A DNA stretch of 64,000 bases from Cardiocondyla obscurior. Its lineage: Eukaryota > Arthropoda > Insecta > Hymenoptera > Formicidae. The stretch is from NCBI RefSeq assembly GCF_019399895.1, contig NC_091884.1:1676501-1740500 (forward strand), given 5' to 3'. The notes under the pieces were generated by a model that was not told the origin of the DNA, did no database searches, and saw only the letters and a program-made list of their open reading frames with translations. The position numbers and the translations under genes were made by a program. Shown one piece after another: positions 1 to 14,400 of the stretch; position 1 is the first letter of the stretch, and each line of letters opens with the position of its first letter.

Positions 1-49
1 TCGATAATAAAAATATATTACGTTATTAAGCGCTTATTAAACCGATCGA

Positions 50-75
50 TCAATCAATCAGTCAGTCAGTCAGTC
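50..75. repeat. Tetranucleotide microsatellite (CAAT then CAGT)
   Basis: Consecutive CAAT units change to CAGT units, giving a short imperfect tetranucleotide tract. It is an ordinary simple repeat with no gene next to it. Confidence 0.8.
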
Positions 76-3000
76 GATACTCGCTATGAAAAAGGTAGAT
101 TCCAACAAATTATTTCTCCATTTCTTTAGTCGTTACTTTACGTTATTAAATACGTCGTGCGATTGCGGTTAGGAATTTTTTTCCGGCTCTGAATGTAGCC
201 CTTTTCATCGTTTATATTTCACCGCGGTATTATGATTATATTAATAATTTAATTTTTACACTTTGATTTATTATTTTAAAATATTATCTGGTAATTATTT
301 TGTAACGAAACAGGCCGTGATGATGTACGCGATGTAACATGTATTAACTTTAGCGTTTAATTAAGTTGCAACGGTTTTCGAATCGTTACAGTGCACCGCG
401 TGAATGGTATCATCGACTCCTGGACTGAGCAGCGCGCATTCTTCGGCAAACGCGAGTACGTGTAGAGTCTGTATCATTAGAAATTAGCACAGCGGGCATA
501 GCGAGCCCATAATAGCCGCCGACCATGATCTCCCTCGTCATACACCGTTTATTCAATAACAAACTCCGCTCGCGTATCCGCCTCGAATCAACATACAGAT
601 AAGTTCATTCATTCGTATCGCGGGTGTGCGCGCAATAGCGGCGGCACCGGCAACGTTATTATCCGCTCGTGCAACAGCGAACACGGTTAATTCAGGGTTG
701 TTTCGAGAGCGTGAAACGAGCCGCTGGTGATGTACCGGCGAGAATTGTGCGGAGTTACGCGCGACTCCACGTAATAGCGTAACATTCGCGCCGTACAGTT
801 GTCACGTTGTTCCGCAATCCTTTTATTTCTCTTCTTCCCCGCATTTTTTTTCTTTTTTTTTTATTTACAGCAACCCGTGATCCCGATAGCCCGACCTCCG
901 CTGCGATAATTCGGTCCCTCCCTCGATTCCCAAAATCGACCGTCCTGGATTCATAGGCGCGCTCGGAGCGATCGTTCTTCCGTCTTACGACCGTGATGCA
1001 GATTGACCGAATCCTTTTTCCCCCTTTCGCGCCCTTCAAACGAGAAGTACCCCTTGCCGACCGTTTTTGCGTTCCGGGTGAATCATCGTACCGTGTCGAT
1101 TGCTCGGTAAATTGCATTTTCGTCGAAAGCGCCATTAATCTTCCTCCCGAAATGGATGGCGCACACGTCTATATGTAAATATATGTATAGGCGCATACGT
1201 GGCCGCGTATATAGTTATATGTTGTACATATATATTATATATACCGTTTATATACATCTCTGTGTCCGTCTATTTTTTACTTCTCTTTGGCGTCTGCTAT
1301 TTTTTTTTTTTTTTTGTTTCCTTTTTTTTACAATTTACTTGTGTTTTACGAAATGTCAAGAGAGGCCCGCGCGTTTCAGTCAAGAAGTTCTACAAATGTT
1401 TCTTTGCCGTATCTCGCCCTTCGTGAAAAGTATTTCATTTGTGTAACTACGTTGGTCTGCGTAGCTTGTCGCAATAGAAAATTACCTGTTTGCGTTGGGT
1501 GTTAATTCGTTGAGAGTACAGAGCGGTTTTATTTTATTTTTTATTTCTTTTTTTATTCTTCTCCCTCCCCCTCCCTCCCTCGGAAACTTGCTAATCTAGG
1601 TAGAACTATATTTGCCGGCAAACATATCGAAAATATTGTTGGATTAGCGTGAGTAATTGCCGTTCTGGAAATAATCCAATGTGAGATTCAGAAGCATTCT
1701 ACGCTAAACACAATAAATCTTTCCGCGTGCAGGCGCGTTCTATTACATTTTGTAATTGATATTGGGATAACGAATGCGAGTGATGAATTTTCGCAGTTCA
1801 ATAACTCGGGGTATTTACAATCAATTTGTCGAATATATCGGTACTATCGATTCGCTCGCATAGGCAAATTAGATTAAACAGAAAAATAGAGAAGGATTAT
1901 TTCCCCGAGTGTATGTTTGTAGGCGCGCTCGCGCGCGGCCCATCGAATTGCGTTAGAGGAGAGACCGGTTTGTATGGCGACACGATTCCCGTGAGCGCGC
2001 GTGTATGAACCGTTCTTTGAAACGCGGGACTTGTATTACGCAAAAAAAAAAAAAATATATATATATTTTTGCGAAATTTTTCGCCGCATATAAGTCCACG
2101 CGTGCGTGAGCAGATGCGCTCTCCGTTATTATGCGCATATGCATGTGCCGTCAGGCGTATGTAGATACCGTAATGGCGGTGTATTTCGAGGAGGAGAATC
2201 CTCGCGCGGTGAGACGAGGCGGCGCGAAGAAAGCCGCAGAGAATCTACCTTGTGTTCCCAGATTTCATGCAAATTTGATACGGTTGTAACGCCGAGTTCT
2301 CTGACGCGTCTCCGCGAGTAGATTCTCATTTGTAAAACTATCCCCCGCGAAAATGTGTCTCTGATTAGTAGCGAAATCCGTCTCTGTGCCGGCACAAAGA
2401 ATCCCGGCGGTGGTGCTCGGCTAAAAATTTATTCAGATAGACAACACGCCCGACGGAGATAGAACAGGAACTGCCCCGGGGAACTTTATGCAGAAAATTA
2501 CAGCGATCTATCATCGCCGGCGGCTTTCCGCGAAAGAATTCGCCAAATGAAGTATCTAGAATCTGCGTTTATTGCACGCCGGGCGCGTGTTACCCCCTGT
2601 CTGTCGAAATAAAAATTGCGAAATTAAAAAGAAGATTTTTTTTTTTTTCTAATGAAACGCGCGCCAATTAAATCTCTTTCGTTGCATAAGAATGAAACGT
2701 GGCGCGGATTGAGAGGCGAGAGAGAGAAAGAGGAACCGTAAGAAAATATTCAACCGCGTCGCGATCGCATCTTTTTTTTTTTTTTATTTTTTTATTTTTT
2801 TTTTTCATAAAAGCAACGCTCGTAAATCTCATCGACATTCCTATTTTGACGATGAAATTCCGCGCACGCATAAAATGCAATAAACATCCCTGATTGCGTA
2901 GGGACTATCAAGTCCGGGCTGAAAGAGAGTTTTAACGATCGTCTAGCTGGGCGCGAGTGCGAAATGTAGATCGAGTAGAAATTAAATGCTCTTGTATTTA

Positions 3001-3977
3001 GTTCGCCACTACGCGCGGAGTAATTGTGTAGCGCGGCCGAAGCAGAAAGTTATTATCGCGACAATTCTCGCAGCGCTGCAATTCCCGGAGTATTTTGCAT
3101 CGGCGAACTCGAAATCTTCCAGTGCCGTCGCCTCGAACTTTACGACTTATTACCAGGTTATATTGTGTACGACGTTGCGATTTCGCGCGCACGTTGCCAG
3201 AAAACGCCCTGGCTTCCATTACCATAAAACGCCGATCCTTAACTACACCCGATAACCAGTAATTTCCTGTCGCGTGATTTTTCCGATTTACGACTGTACT
3301 TTCCCCTTTTAATCGAGGAAAATTCACGTTTTCACGCCTGAGAGGTGTGCGATTCTTGCGTGCATTAACGCAATTAAAAAAAAACAAAAGAAAATAGAGA
3401 GGAGGGAATTTAAATTAAAAATTTTGTGCTTTCGATCACTTTTGGTTTAACGTTCCTTGACGGTTCGTAAAAACGTAGCGAAACGAAACGAATAACTCGA
3501 GAAATTATCGGCGACGTGCGTTTGTCGATAAAATCACGATACAATCGTATCGAGAGGAAAATCAAATCTCTCTTTCTCTCTCTCTCCGGCTGAATTATTG
3601 TTAATGAGTCTCGTCAGCATCCACGCGAAGTCGTACGGCGTCACGCCGGTCGACTCGTGATCCGGCTTTAAATTATTTTGCCGACACGGCGGGAATTAAT
3701 GATACGGAACGCGATTGCCGTAGAAACGTTATTACACTAGTCAACGTTTGAGCGACGCCCGTTCGCCCGCGCGTCGGAAAATTTCCTTTTTCCTCGGGGC
3801 CGCAACAATAGCGTCGCGACACTCGGGCCGTTGACGTCCACGCTAACGGCAGCCTCCGCGTCAGGTACAACTTTCACGATGGAGGAATACGACCTCTGGT
3901 CGGCTGTCAGCTCGAAATTGATCGATAATACGCGGCGCACCGGCCGCTTGTCGCCGACAGTTGGCCAGCACACACAC

Positions 3978-3980
<3 letters not shown>

Positions 3981-4016
<36 letters not shown>
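3981..4016. repeat. (TC)n microsatellite
   Basis: An uninterrupted TC dinucleotide tract of 36 bases. It is preceded by a short CA tract and followed by a degenerate pyrimidine-rich stretch of TCTCTCG/TTCTC type to about 4070. The spurious Ser/Leu-rich frames across it are products of the repeat. Confidence 0.95.
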
Positions 4017-4019
<3 letters not shown>

Positions 4020-6370
4020 CTCTCTCTCGTTCTCTTGCTCTCGCTCTCGTTCTCGCTTCCTCTTCTCGAGATCGCGTACATGCTCCTACAGTGCACACGA
4101 CACGCCCGCGTGAGCGTCGGAATCGAGTAAAATGTCGCAGTCGGAGGTACAATTCCATTACTCGCATTTCACACTCGCCCTCGGTCCGCAATCGCGTTCG
4201 TGTTTCTCAGCTTCGTCCTTTTTCCCTCTCCGGCCATCGCCGGACAAGAACTTCCTTGCGGTTTCCGCTGGCTAGGCTCGCATTAATAGCCCGCAGGCGA
4301 CTTTGTCGAGGTCACGCGCCGATAAAAGGTGATGTTCGATCGAAAAATAACCACGCGCACGGTATACTCGAATTATTTTTCGACAAATGTTTGCAGAGGC
4401 GATACAGTCTTTCAATCCTCGCGCTCTAATTTTAGATACCTAATTACCACCGTGGCTCTTAACTTGATGTAACGGCGCAAGTAGTGCAAGTCAATTACAA
4501 AGTCGACCCTACGTTTGTCTCAATTTCTTTGAATAATAACGAACGTATTTTCGTGAACGTTAATATTATTTTTTAGATTTTTTTTTTAAGGTAAATTTAT
4601 ATTAAGAGTAATAAATAATAACCAAATTAGAGGTTTGCGCGGTGGGCTGGCTGTGCTCGATTTTAAGCCGGTAATCCAATGACGTTAATGGAACCCGTAT
4701 GGGTACGAATAATACATTTTACGTTGAATCGAATCAATCGTCGTCGATGAAATCTGACGGCATGTTCTTAATTGATTTGCACGGAAATCCAACGCGGTGC
4801 AAGTCGGCGGCTCGTATCGGTTCCATGAATTCGCTTATAATCCGATTTTGCCACAGTAAGCTGCCTGTTGGCGTGTATACGCGAATCTGGAAGGTAAACC
4901 CCCCGTAGTAAGGAGGTGATCCGCGTATGTCACGATGCAAATGTTTGCTTACTCGGCGAGTCGAACTCGTCGGCTAGTTCGATGCGCCAGAAGCACAGCT
5001 GGCATCGGACGATACTCCTCTTCGGTGCATCGAGCGTGTATTTCCGTACGGGTTTCTCGGGAAAAAGATAAAAAAAAAAAAAGAAAAAAAAAATCTTTCC
5101 CCGAGGAAAAAGTACAGATAAAACATGTCAAGCCAAAGTAAAACAGAAAATTGCATTGTAATTATTTTAATATTATATGCGTATCAAATTCAAACTTATT
5201 TTATTTTTTTTAGATTTATCGTTATTAAAAGTATTGAATAGTAAACTATAATGATGCATTTTTGTTGAAATATCTATGAAAAAGTTAAACGCGTTAATGT
5301 AAGATACGCATCATATTCGAATTATATGAAAAGATAATTTATTTGAAAGATCGGGACTTTATTTAAACTCTTAAAAAATTTTATTTAAATTATAAAATGC
5401 ATTTTTCTGTATTTAGATATTTATTTGCAATGATTTCTATTTCTGCGAGTATTCAACCTACGTGCGAGTTTTCATAAATGAAGAACCGAACCCAATTCTA
5501 GCCTTGCTTTAACGGTTCGTCCGGCGCACAGCATCACGCAAGGTTGCAATTATTCTCGATCTTACGCAGCCTCTCATCTCTGATCTCGACTAAACCCACG
5601 ATTTCGACAAAAAGCACGTATCCGGGCGTATAAAGACGATTGCACGCGATTTCTGTCACGCGCGTGATACGCCCGGCAGAATAATCAGTCGCGAACTGAT
5701 TCGAACATTCGTCGGATTTCACAGCTTCTCAAACGCAAACCTTTTTCCCTAAAGATCGCAGTCTTTTTTTTTTTTTCAATTTTAGTAACGTGCTATATAT
5801 TTTATATAAATGTAATTAATTATTTTTATTTTCGTATTAAAATACGCTACTGGTATGTCATTTATAATTAAAAAAAGAAAAAAAAAACATCAACAAAGAG
5901 AATAGATTTCAGTAAAAAGTTTGCGCAAGAATTCTGAAAATTCCACGTCGTTGTTCAATAAACATACATGAATGTTCGCTCGGGCGGAAACGCAGCTCGG
6001 TCGGATGCCGCATTTTCCCACGTTACTTCCGACGGAAGTGCGCGAAGTATTTTTCAAAGCTTTTATTCTATTGAATATTCAAGGATCGGCGAACTAGAGC
6101 ATATGCCTATAGCATATCAACCGTGTCTCCGAAGCTAAGCGATCTGGTGGATAAATCCCTTAGGAAAGAAAAAAAAAAAGAAAAAAGAACAAAGGTTGCC
6201 TCGCCGAGGACGATGTGCGTCTACGAAATAAGAGTAAAAATATTTCCCGTGCGGATCGGGTAAGAATCCTCTTAAGGATCGAAACGCAGACACGGTCAAC
6301 TCCCAAATTTGACGCAAAAGAAGATCTTTCCCCCGTTTGCCGTCCCCCTTTCCGGCCTCTATATTCTCCC

Positions 6371-6371
<1 letters not shown>

Positions 6372-6397
<26 letters not shown>
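6372..6397. repeat. (CT)n microsatellite
   Basis: A CT dinucleotide run in a wider pyrimidine-rich block from about 6325 to 6445. The open frames overlapping it are low-complexity Ser/Leu/Phe and are not genes. Confidence 0.9.
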
Positions 6398-6404
<7 letters not shown>

Positions 6405-8407
6405 ATCCTATTTTCTTTTCTCCTATTTTCGTCTGTCTTTTTCATCTACGAGTGTTTGCGCTGGGTTGATCTTATCCGTTATATACGGCTACAAGGTTAA
6501 AGGTGAGGAACTGGTCAGTTAGATATATTGCGTGGGTGTTGAGTTTCCGCGGCGCCATTGAGATAACGGTAATCTGAGAGCTGCCCCCAAGTCTAGTTAC
6601 GAAGAGAGGGTAAAATTGAAAGACTTCCATCGAAAGAGATTGTTCCTCGCAAGTTTCTGGTTGAAAATATCTTAGCGGAGAATAACGATAGCTGCGATCT
6701 TTGTACGCGTCACTCGCGGTGAAATCTCGAGCGCGGTTTATGGATTTCGTTCGTACTTGAATTTTGTTTCTATGACGGCATATTAGTACAGGTTCGAACA
6801 GAGGCGAGAGGCCAATTACTTTGGATACATATTGCATGAAAACCCGCGCTACGTTATACGATGAATTTCATATAATGTGTAATTAATATTTTATGTTTAA
6901 AAGCTGGAATGGAAAGTTAATAATTGACTGTTGATCGTAGAAAAAAAAGAAAAAAAAACCATTCCTAAATTAGTAACTCTGTAATTATAATTTAATATAA
7001 CATTTTTCGTCGAGAAATTATTTTATGTATTCATCCTAAATGTATTGTAATTTATTTTACGTATTCAATCCCGATTGTAAAATTAAAACCCTTCGTGAAT
7101 TTCGTTATCAGCGAGATATAAGCGAGCTAATAGCTTGCATTTTCTTTTGCAGTTGTACAATCGTTCTCTCGTACGAAGACAATTCCCTGCGACAAGATAA
7201 AAATTCTACTTCTTCGTCCCTTTTCGATTCCGATCGTTGGCCTTGTTAGATTCCGCCTTTAACAAAGGTCAACGATTCCCGAAAGATTCGCCCGCGCTAT
7301 GATATCGCGTCGATCGCAATCTCCGCTCGAGCCGAGGTCTTATCGCGTCCGGAGAAAATCGAGAGGTATTCTCTTGCTTTTTCGATGGTAGTCGTTTGAA
7401 TTCGCAATACCACCGGAGAATTCTAAGTACCGCTTTGTGTCAACATATTTCAATGAATACCTACTTATGTCGCGTTGGCGCACCGTGGAACGCGGCAATC
7501 CTATAAACTCGCGAATTTCACAACGCGATTTTCTCAGAATACATTAAATTATTTGGTAACCGGGCACGTAACTTTGTGCCGTAATTACGACTACTTTTTA
7601 AAATTAAGTCGAAAATATATATATAAGTTTTTTATATATTTTTTTTTCTATTAATCGATGGAACGTGCGAGTTTATTTTTAAATATCAGGTCCTTTTCAT
7701 CTCGTACTTTTAATTCAGTTATCTTATTTTTACAACGATTTAGTCTCACATTTTATTTCAGCGAATCGATAATTATATCTTTGTCTATTGCATAAATCAT
7801 GAAGCGGGGAAGACTTACGGATTCTGCGGATTTCCTCGCGTTCAATATTAATCGCGATTATGGCAGCAATAGTCGAGCATCGTTATCGCGACGCGATGGT
7901 GTTTGCACGTGTATAAACCATCTCTCCTTTGTAATAACAACTTTTATAGAGAAAGTTTTACGCCAGGAAGCTTCCCTCTCATAGCTCGGTTCGAACGATG
8001 TTTTCGCGAGAGAGTTTCACGCCTTTCGGGATTACGCGACGAGCCCTTCGTAATCGAAAACCCATGGCAGTGGAATCGCTCGCGGTACTCGAACGAATCA
8101 CCACCGTCCTTTGGTTTCCGTCGCGCAATGGCTTCGTCAGTTTCCCAATAACGGGCAATCCCAATTTGTTCGTCAGCCGAAGCTAGTTGCGCCCACCAGC
8201 AAAAACATGCTCAAATCTCGGAAGACCATTATCAAAATCTCAAAACGTAAACTAAATGAAAGTAGAAAGAAAAAGAAAAAGACAAAAAAAAAAAAGAAGT
8301 CACCGGTATTAAGTATAACGAGCAACGAGCGAGTTCGAGCGAGAAAGAAAAATTACGAGAAAATATTTCTCTGTTTTATATTAATAACGTAGAAAAATAA
8401 AAGCCCT

Positions 8408-8430
8408 TCCTCCTCCTCCTCCTCCTCCTC
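8408..8430. repeat. (TCC)n microsatellite
   Basis: A run of TCC trinucleotides followed by C-rich sequence. No coding frame with other support crosses it. Confidence 0.9.
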
Positions 8431-10619
8431 CCCCTCCCCCTCTCCGTGAGGAAAAATAATCCAATATCGCACGAGATATTCATGATTTTTCCCTGCATTC
8501 GTAATTTTTAATTTAAAAACTTTTTGCGATACGTTATCGCGATGCGTACCCGAACGTATATAAAAATCTAAATAATTAATGCTGCTAAATTTTTCGCAGC
8601 CGTGAAAATTGCGATGCGTTTACGTACATCGCGTACTAGCGCGCGAAGGAGTATAAACACGAAGTGGTCAGCCGTGATCGGAGTAGGCTTCGCCCCGCGC
8701 TAACATAAACGAGGCTTTTTGATCCACGACCCACTCGAACATTTCTACCAAGTATCGCCGATCGCGACGTCAATTCAACGTGCAATATCGTTCCGATCGC
8801 TCGCGCTGACAATCGTTTTCGTCGGGACGAAAAAACGCCGCCGGTTAAAGTCGATTACCGCCCGGGAAGATTTTCAATAATTCCTACTATCGTCCACGTT
8901 GTTATGGGACACATCTCATTGTACGCCGTCGGATTAAAACTTTATTAATTCGGATTAGAAGTTAATTCGATCGATCGGTCCTTGCCGCTGCCTTTGTTCC
9001 GCCCTCGGAATATGGTGGATTAAAATTAAATCGGACATTTATATCGAATTTTCTCGAGACGATAAGTTAATAGCGCCTTCGGGTAAATGAAGATGAAAAA
9101 CACTTGACGGGAAGCGATTGCGATAATAATTCAGCCGGTGTCTTTGTCCGGTTCTGTTTACACGTTTCGGTGAGGTTTTTCCTCAAACAAGAGGGTGGAC
9201 GGGGGGGCGGGCTCGGCGAGCTGTCAACTTGTGACGCGATAGATGTATTTATTTGGCGAGAACCCTTAAGGACCGCTTTTATTACTGGCGCTCCGTCCAC
9301 TTTATTTCTTCTACGTGACGGGCGCGCGAGCTTCTGATAGGGTCGCGTCTGCGGAAACGGCATTTCTTCCGGGTTCTATTCTTACCAGCGGAATAGGTAA
9401 TAAAAGAGAAGCGGTGCTTCGTAAGTTTCGAGATCATTTCAAGCCGCAACGCATTTATTGCTCCCAGCGCGATACACGGAAGGCGAAAAGTTGTCAAAAG
9501 ATGCGAAAAGCACGAACGAGTCGTTCGCGAGTATCACGTCCGAGCATCTTGGCAATTAACGTAATTATGTTTTTTTTTTCTTTCTTTTTTTCTTCTTCTT
9601 TTATTTTATTCTAAAATTTGTTTTACATTCTCAGGGACATAAAGCGGAGTGCAGTAAGTACAGATAAAACCGGGAGGGTTTCTCAAATCTGGCATCGTCT
9701 TACACGTGCTTTTATCTCGGATAAATTGTCACCAGATTTTATCTCAAATGAAATTGCCCCGGTTTAGCGAGTACGCGTTTCGGATTTGCGACATGTTAAA
9801 TCTTTTTCTCCCTCTTCCTTTCGCCGCGGAAAATACGGGACTGTATTCCGCGGGATATGAATCTTTCTGAAAGGATCGCGGCAGGAAAGTTTTGCCCGTT
9901 TCCGCATCGCGAACATGACGTCTCTTTCATTAAGCTAAGAAAAGGTAGCCTGCAAAATATAAAACGGCGTCGCGCGCCGCGTAAACAACGAGGGGATCGC
10001 GAGCGAGTTTCAATCCTTTTCCTTTTAATAAGCCACGTCGCCGTGCGACGGTTCCCGAGGAGTTTGGTAACTTATCAAAATTCACTTTCATTGTCTCTAG
10101 TGACCGGGAAAGTTCGCCCCGATTTTGACGATGATTCCGGCTCGTATTTCGAATGAGGTTTTAATTGCTGAATTGCCACCGCAGGAACTTCCTCGTCGAA
10201 AATTACGACCATATTTCGATGCCGCGAGCAGCTGATAAAACCCGTTATTCACACGTACCTCTTACGAACGTATACACCTATACAATTGTTTGATACGTCT
10301 GTTTCTCGTTGCTTGCATTTAATTTATCCTCGCGCAGTCGTATCACATATTAAAATATTTCAGTGTAATTTAATATACTTAAAAACTTTCGTATATTCTA
10401 TATCTACGTGCCTTTTATTCTAAATTTAAAGTAAAATATCAAACCTAATTTTTTTTTCTTTTTTTTTTTAAGTACAACGTATCGGCAAAAAATAGATCTA
10501 AAATTAAAAACAATGTTATCTCTTAAGTTCTTTTCTTTTTTTCATATTCCGCACCGTTGCTTTACAAAAGCGATTAATTTAATGCGGATAGCTCGTCGTT
10601 AAGGTCTTCTCTTGACTGT

Positions 10620-11468
10620 GAATTGGATTGACTGAAAAGCCGCGAAATCATGCGAGCGTTTATCCCAGGGAAAAAAAAAAAACCCCGTCGTCGCTCGAAA
10701 GGACTCAATTTCAAATCCACGGTGGGTGTTACCGCGGCGCGCGCGCGCGTGGTCATTACAACTCGGATTCTCCGATTCGAGCAACGCTGATTGCTATCGA
10801 TCGACGCGGACGGTGCGATTGCCAGCGTTCGTCCGATCGGTTTTGCGCCTCATTGTCAGCGGAACAAAAGCCGGGCACGACGGACGCGCGGACAAATGTC
10901 GACGGCAACGGCGGCGGCGGCGGCGGCGGTGGCGGACGCGAAAATCGTGATTTTCGACTTCCGGCCGTACTTTTTCGATGCGGGCGACAAACCGGCGCGC
11001 TATCGACGTGTACGAGGGAAATCCGACGAGACCCCGACGACTTCCGCTGGCCGGTCAGCGGGCGTGCAGAGGGATCGATCCGGATACGCCATTGTGGGAT
11101 ATTGAACCTTTTTTTTTTTCCTTTTTTCCCCTCTTTTTATTTTTTTTTATTTTTATTTTTTTTTTTGCGGCGATCGCCGGCTCGCCCCCGATTGCACACT
11201 GCAGTCGTGATCCCAAAGAGCATCCAAGTGTGCAAAGATCGCGCACTTAAGCGTCGTATTCTGTCGTGCGAGCGAACGGTACGTACGGGTTTTCAGAATC
11301 GATCCGGGGGAGCTTTTGCGCTATCGTCCGCCTGTTTTATTATTGCCACGGATAGCGAGCGAGATGCGCGGAAATTCAAAGTCGAAGAACGGATGCGCCG
11401 AGTGTTTTAATATAAATATTACATGCAGTTTTCGAGACGACGCGCGAGCCGCGTACTCCGCGTACAAA
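10620..11468 (+). other. GC/CpG-rich block ending in a strong splice donor; possible 5' exon
   Basis: This block is richer in G+C and CpG than its flanks. It contains a GGC triplet run (about 10910-10935) and long open frames in several frames on the + strand, the longest 260 codons. None resembles a known domain, and the frames cross homopolymers (Gly runs, Phe-rich runs at 11108-11166), so they are probably chance. The block ends at a good donor, AAA|GTAAGT, with the GT at 11469-11470. One reading is a noncoding or leader exon for a + strand gene, possibly the immunoglobulin gene starting at 37.8 kb, but nothing connects them directly. It could equally be an unrelated GC-rich island. Confidence 0.2.
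10910..10935. repeat. (GGC)n triplet repeat
   Basis: Consecutive GGC units interrupted once by GGT. It encodes poly-Gly or poly-Ala depending on frame and accounts for the low-complexity stretch in the overlapping open frames. Confidence 0.9.
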
Positions 11469-14400
11469 GTAAGTTTAACGTTCTGGAGAAAGGTCCTCTG
11501 ACTCTTTGACTGCCGCGTCTTTTGATTATTTGTACTTGGTCGACGTCGCCGATAAATATTACACGCGCAGAAATTTTTCCTCGATAGAACGTTGAAAGAA
11601 CGTTACTTTTATTATTGCATAAAAATATTACGTAAAAGAATTTATCGTTATTATTTTATCATACAAACCTAATACTTATCCCGGCGATAAATCAAATTTT
11701 ACAATCGCGCGAATTGCGAGCCGCGGGCGTCGTTTAATGATTGGTCGGAATATATCGGCCGGCGCTGCGCTCAAGAAAAATGCCACGGACCCTGCTTTCA
11801 TAGAGAGACAAATGTTGTAAGTGAAAAATGTGGACGTAGGTATTTCTCTTCGTTCTATCGTTTCACCTTTCGTAAGACGATTCGGACTCTTCGATCTATT
11901 TCATGAAGGTGAAAGGAGCCAATAGAAACGTCACATTTTCCTCTTTGTCGAGATGCTTTTCAAGATGTCAAGCCATGTTAAAACGTTGCGTTACATCAGA
12001 AGCTTGAACGAAAGATGCTGTTTCTCTAGTTGCGAATGGCTCCTTTGCGCAAGATGTCGGCAGTTGTAGTGCATCTCTGCCACCTAGCTATGCGCCTTAA
12101 AGGACTTGCATTTGAAAGGTTACCTTCTCGACTAGTTAAATGAGTCTTTCTCGCAGTTACGCAACACGATATCTCTCGCCTTAAAATTGTTTTCCTCGTC
12201 ACAACGTCGCGTGTATATCACTTTAAGAAACTTAAAACGCCAGTCGCATCCGTAATTAATTTTACTACGTATAAAAGACCAAAGGTTTCGAAAAGCTCAA
12301 AGGCGTAAGAGTAACAAGATGGACTTCGACCCTACATTTATTTTTAATGTATTCGTTTTTTATTTTATTTCCTAAAAACAACGCAGTATTTTTTTCTTTC
12401 TTTTTTTTTTACGCGGCTAAAAAATATTCTAATATTTTTTTCCCCTCAAAGTTATAGAAGAAATTTGTAAATGTAATAAATAAAAAGCGTTTAATAAGCA
12501 ATGGCGAATTTAAAACTTATGGAGACATTCCGGAATGGAGAACTTTCGTAGGAAATGTGCTCGGGCATGATACATTTAATAAAGAAGTTTATTCTCACTC
12601 GTACGCGGCGCCATAAATGCTGCACGTGAAAAGAGTATGTATGGCCCTCGATGAAAATACGCATTGTTCACCGCGCGACGGGTGTGCACGGTAATTCGTT
12701 CGCAACCTGTTTATATTGTAGTCGGACCGAGAGACGTCTGCTTATCTGACGAAGGGAAAGGACGTACAAGTGGTCCCGGCGGGATCTCAAGGTAGAGAAG
12801 CAACGTCCGCAGTGTGTTTTTCACGAGAGCATTGCCTGCTCTTGTCGGCGAAACTGAGTTTCTTCGAATTTTTTTCCCTTCTTTCTCGAGTTTTTTTGCA
12901 TTTTTTTTTTTTTTTTGTGTTTTTTTTTTTTTTACCGAGTTGCAATCTGCGAGCTACTGTTTCTTGCGGTTGCATCAGCGATGCGCCGACCCGGCTTTTA
13001 TCGAAAACGTGTGGCTTTAAAATTCCGTTCGGGTTTTCCATTCTTTCTATCTGCGCATTTTTATCATTCCGCCATTTCTCGCGCTGACAATAATTCCACG
13101 TTATAAAATGCGTATTTTTATTTTTATGTTAAATACGTATCGCGCCGAAAATGAGAGCAGAAGATGAATTAATTTATAATTATGAACTTGTCGATTCAGC
13201 ATTGCGTATATATTATTTAAACTCATTTACTTAAATTCAATTTTTTTTTTAATTAATAAAGAGGGTTATCATTTTTGTGAGAATACAAAAAAAATAAATT
13301 ATGCAAGCTATTAATTTACCCGGATTGCCTACCTAACTGTTCTAATGAACGTAATCCTCGCGTAATGAATGGTTGTCAAAAGTTGTTAAAGATTATTATT
13401 CCCAGATTATCATTAGCGGCGGCAAAAATGTTTCCAATGCCGCAATAATTACGCTTCAGGTCGCGTTTGTCGCGCGCGGCTACATTATTAATCAACGATC
13501 GATGCAACAAGCGAACGGCGATCTTTAACGACGATCCTTAGCGAACCATTTCGCCTTTATTGTCACTCAACTAAACGCGCGAGCTCGATCAAAGGCGTCA
13601 TCCATAATTGGACCGTTTTCCATGCCACTGACCAGAGTGCCCACTAACCTCGGGCAATTCGAGGCTGGCCAGTGTTTCTCGATATCGATCGACGTACTCG
13701 AGTCAAATGCTGCTTACGATAAACCCAAGGTGTACTCGACGATACGTGACCAATAATCCGTAACCTCTCTTACCCCTATCGTTATTCGAGTCCATATTAC
13801 AATATATAAATCGAATTGCATTTCATTCAGTCGCTAGCTCAATTATTATCTAACGTATAAAAGTGTCCGTGGTGGAAAAAAAAATATTTTCAACGACTAA
13901 TCATGCGCTAACGCGTCTCCTCACATCGTCCGATGAGTCGAAATTCGTAATAAAAAATTAATAACTCTACGTCCGCGTCGTGAGTGTCGACAGTGTCCGT
14001 GAAAATCGGATTAAAAAAAAAAAAAAGAAAAAAAAATCATTATTTAATTTCACACCTGAGCGACTTGTAATTTAATAACTATTTAACATAAATTAATTTA
14101 CTTTTATTTCAACGATGTAATATGCATACGAGATTGAACAAGATTGCGATTTATCGTATTTTTCCTAACGGAATTTATAAATTAAATCGACAAGCACTTT
14201 TATAGCATCGTTACATCCGCGTAGTAAAAGTAGTGCAATATTTTTATATCGATAGGAGGGATCGCCGGCACAGAGGCGCACATTGTTGAAACAGCAGATA
14301 CCCCGGATAAGCCTACGTGGTTACTGACGAGTGGTTGCTCTCGATTCGTCAGATTATGCAGCTTCGATTTTCTATATTCAGTTATAGGGACGACATCGGA

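Larger units (their letters stand above)
1..10600. other. Gene-poor stretch, no supported gene
   Basis: I read both strands and found no exon with convincing protein similarity. The open frames here are short, low in complexity, and often run through T-tracts that translate as poly-Phe or poly-Lys. The region holds a CAAT/CAGT tetranucleotide repeat near 50-75, CT microsatellites near 3981-4016 and 6372-6397, a TCC repeat near 8408-8430, and many A/T homopolymers. It could be the 5' flank or intronic DNA of the downstream immunoglobulin gene. The sequence alone does not decide this. Confidence 0.6.

Noticed and set aside
6775..6805. GGTTCGAAC resembling a tRNA T-arm
   Set aside because: No complementary T-stem, anticodon arm or acceptor stem could be laid out around it. 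A similar string near 7985 fails in the same way.
10628..11410. 260-codon open frame on the + strand
   Set aside because: It is rich in low-complexity Gly and Phe runs and has no domain. Other frames over the same GC-rich DNA are also long, as expected when stop codons are scarce.
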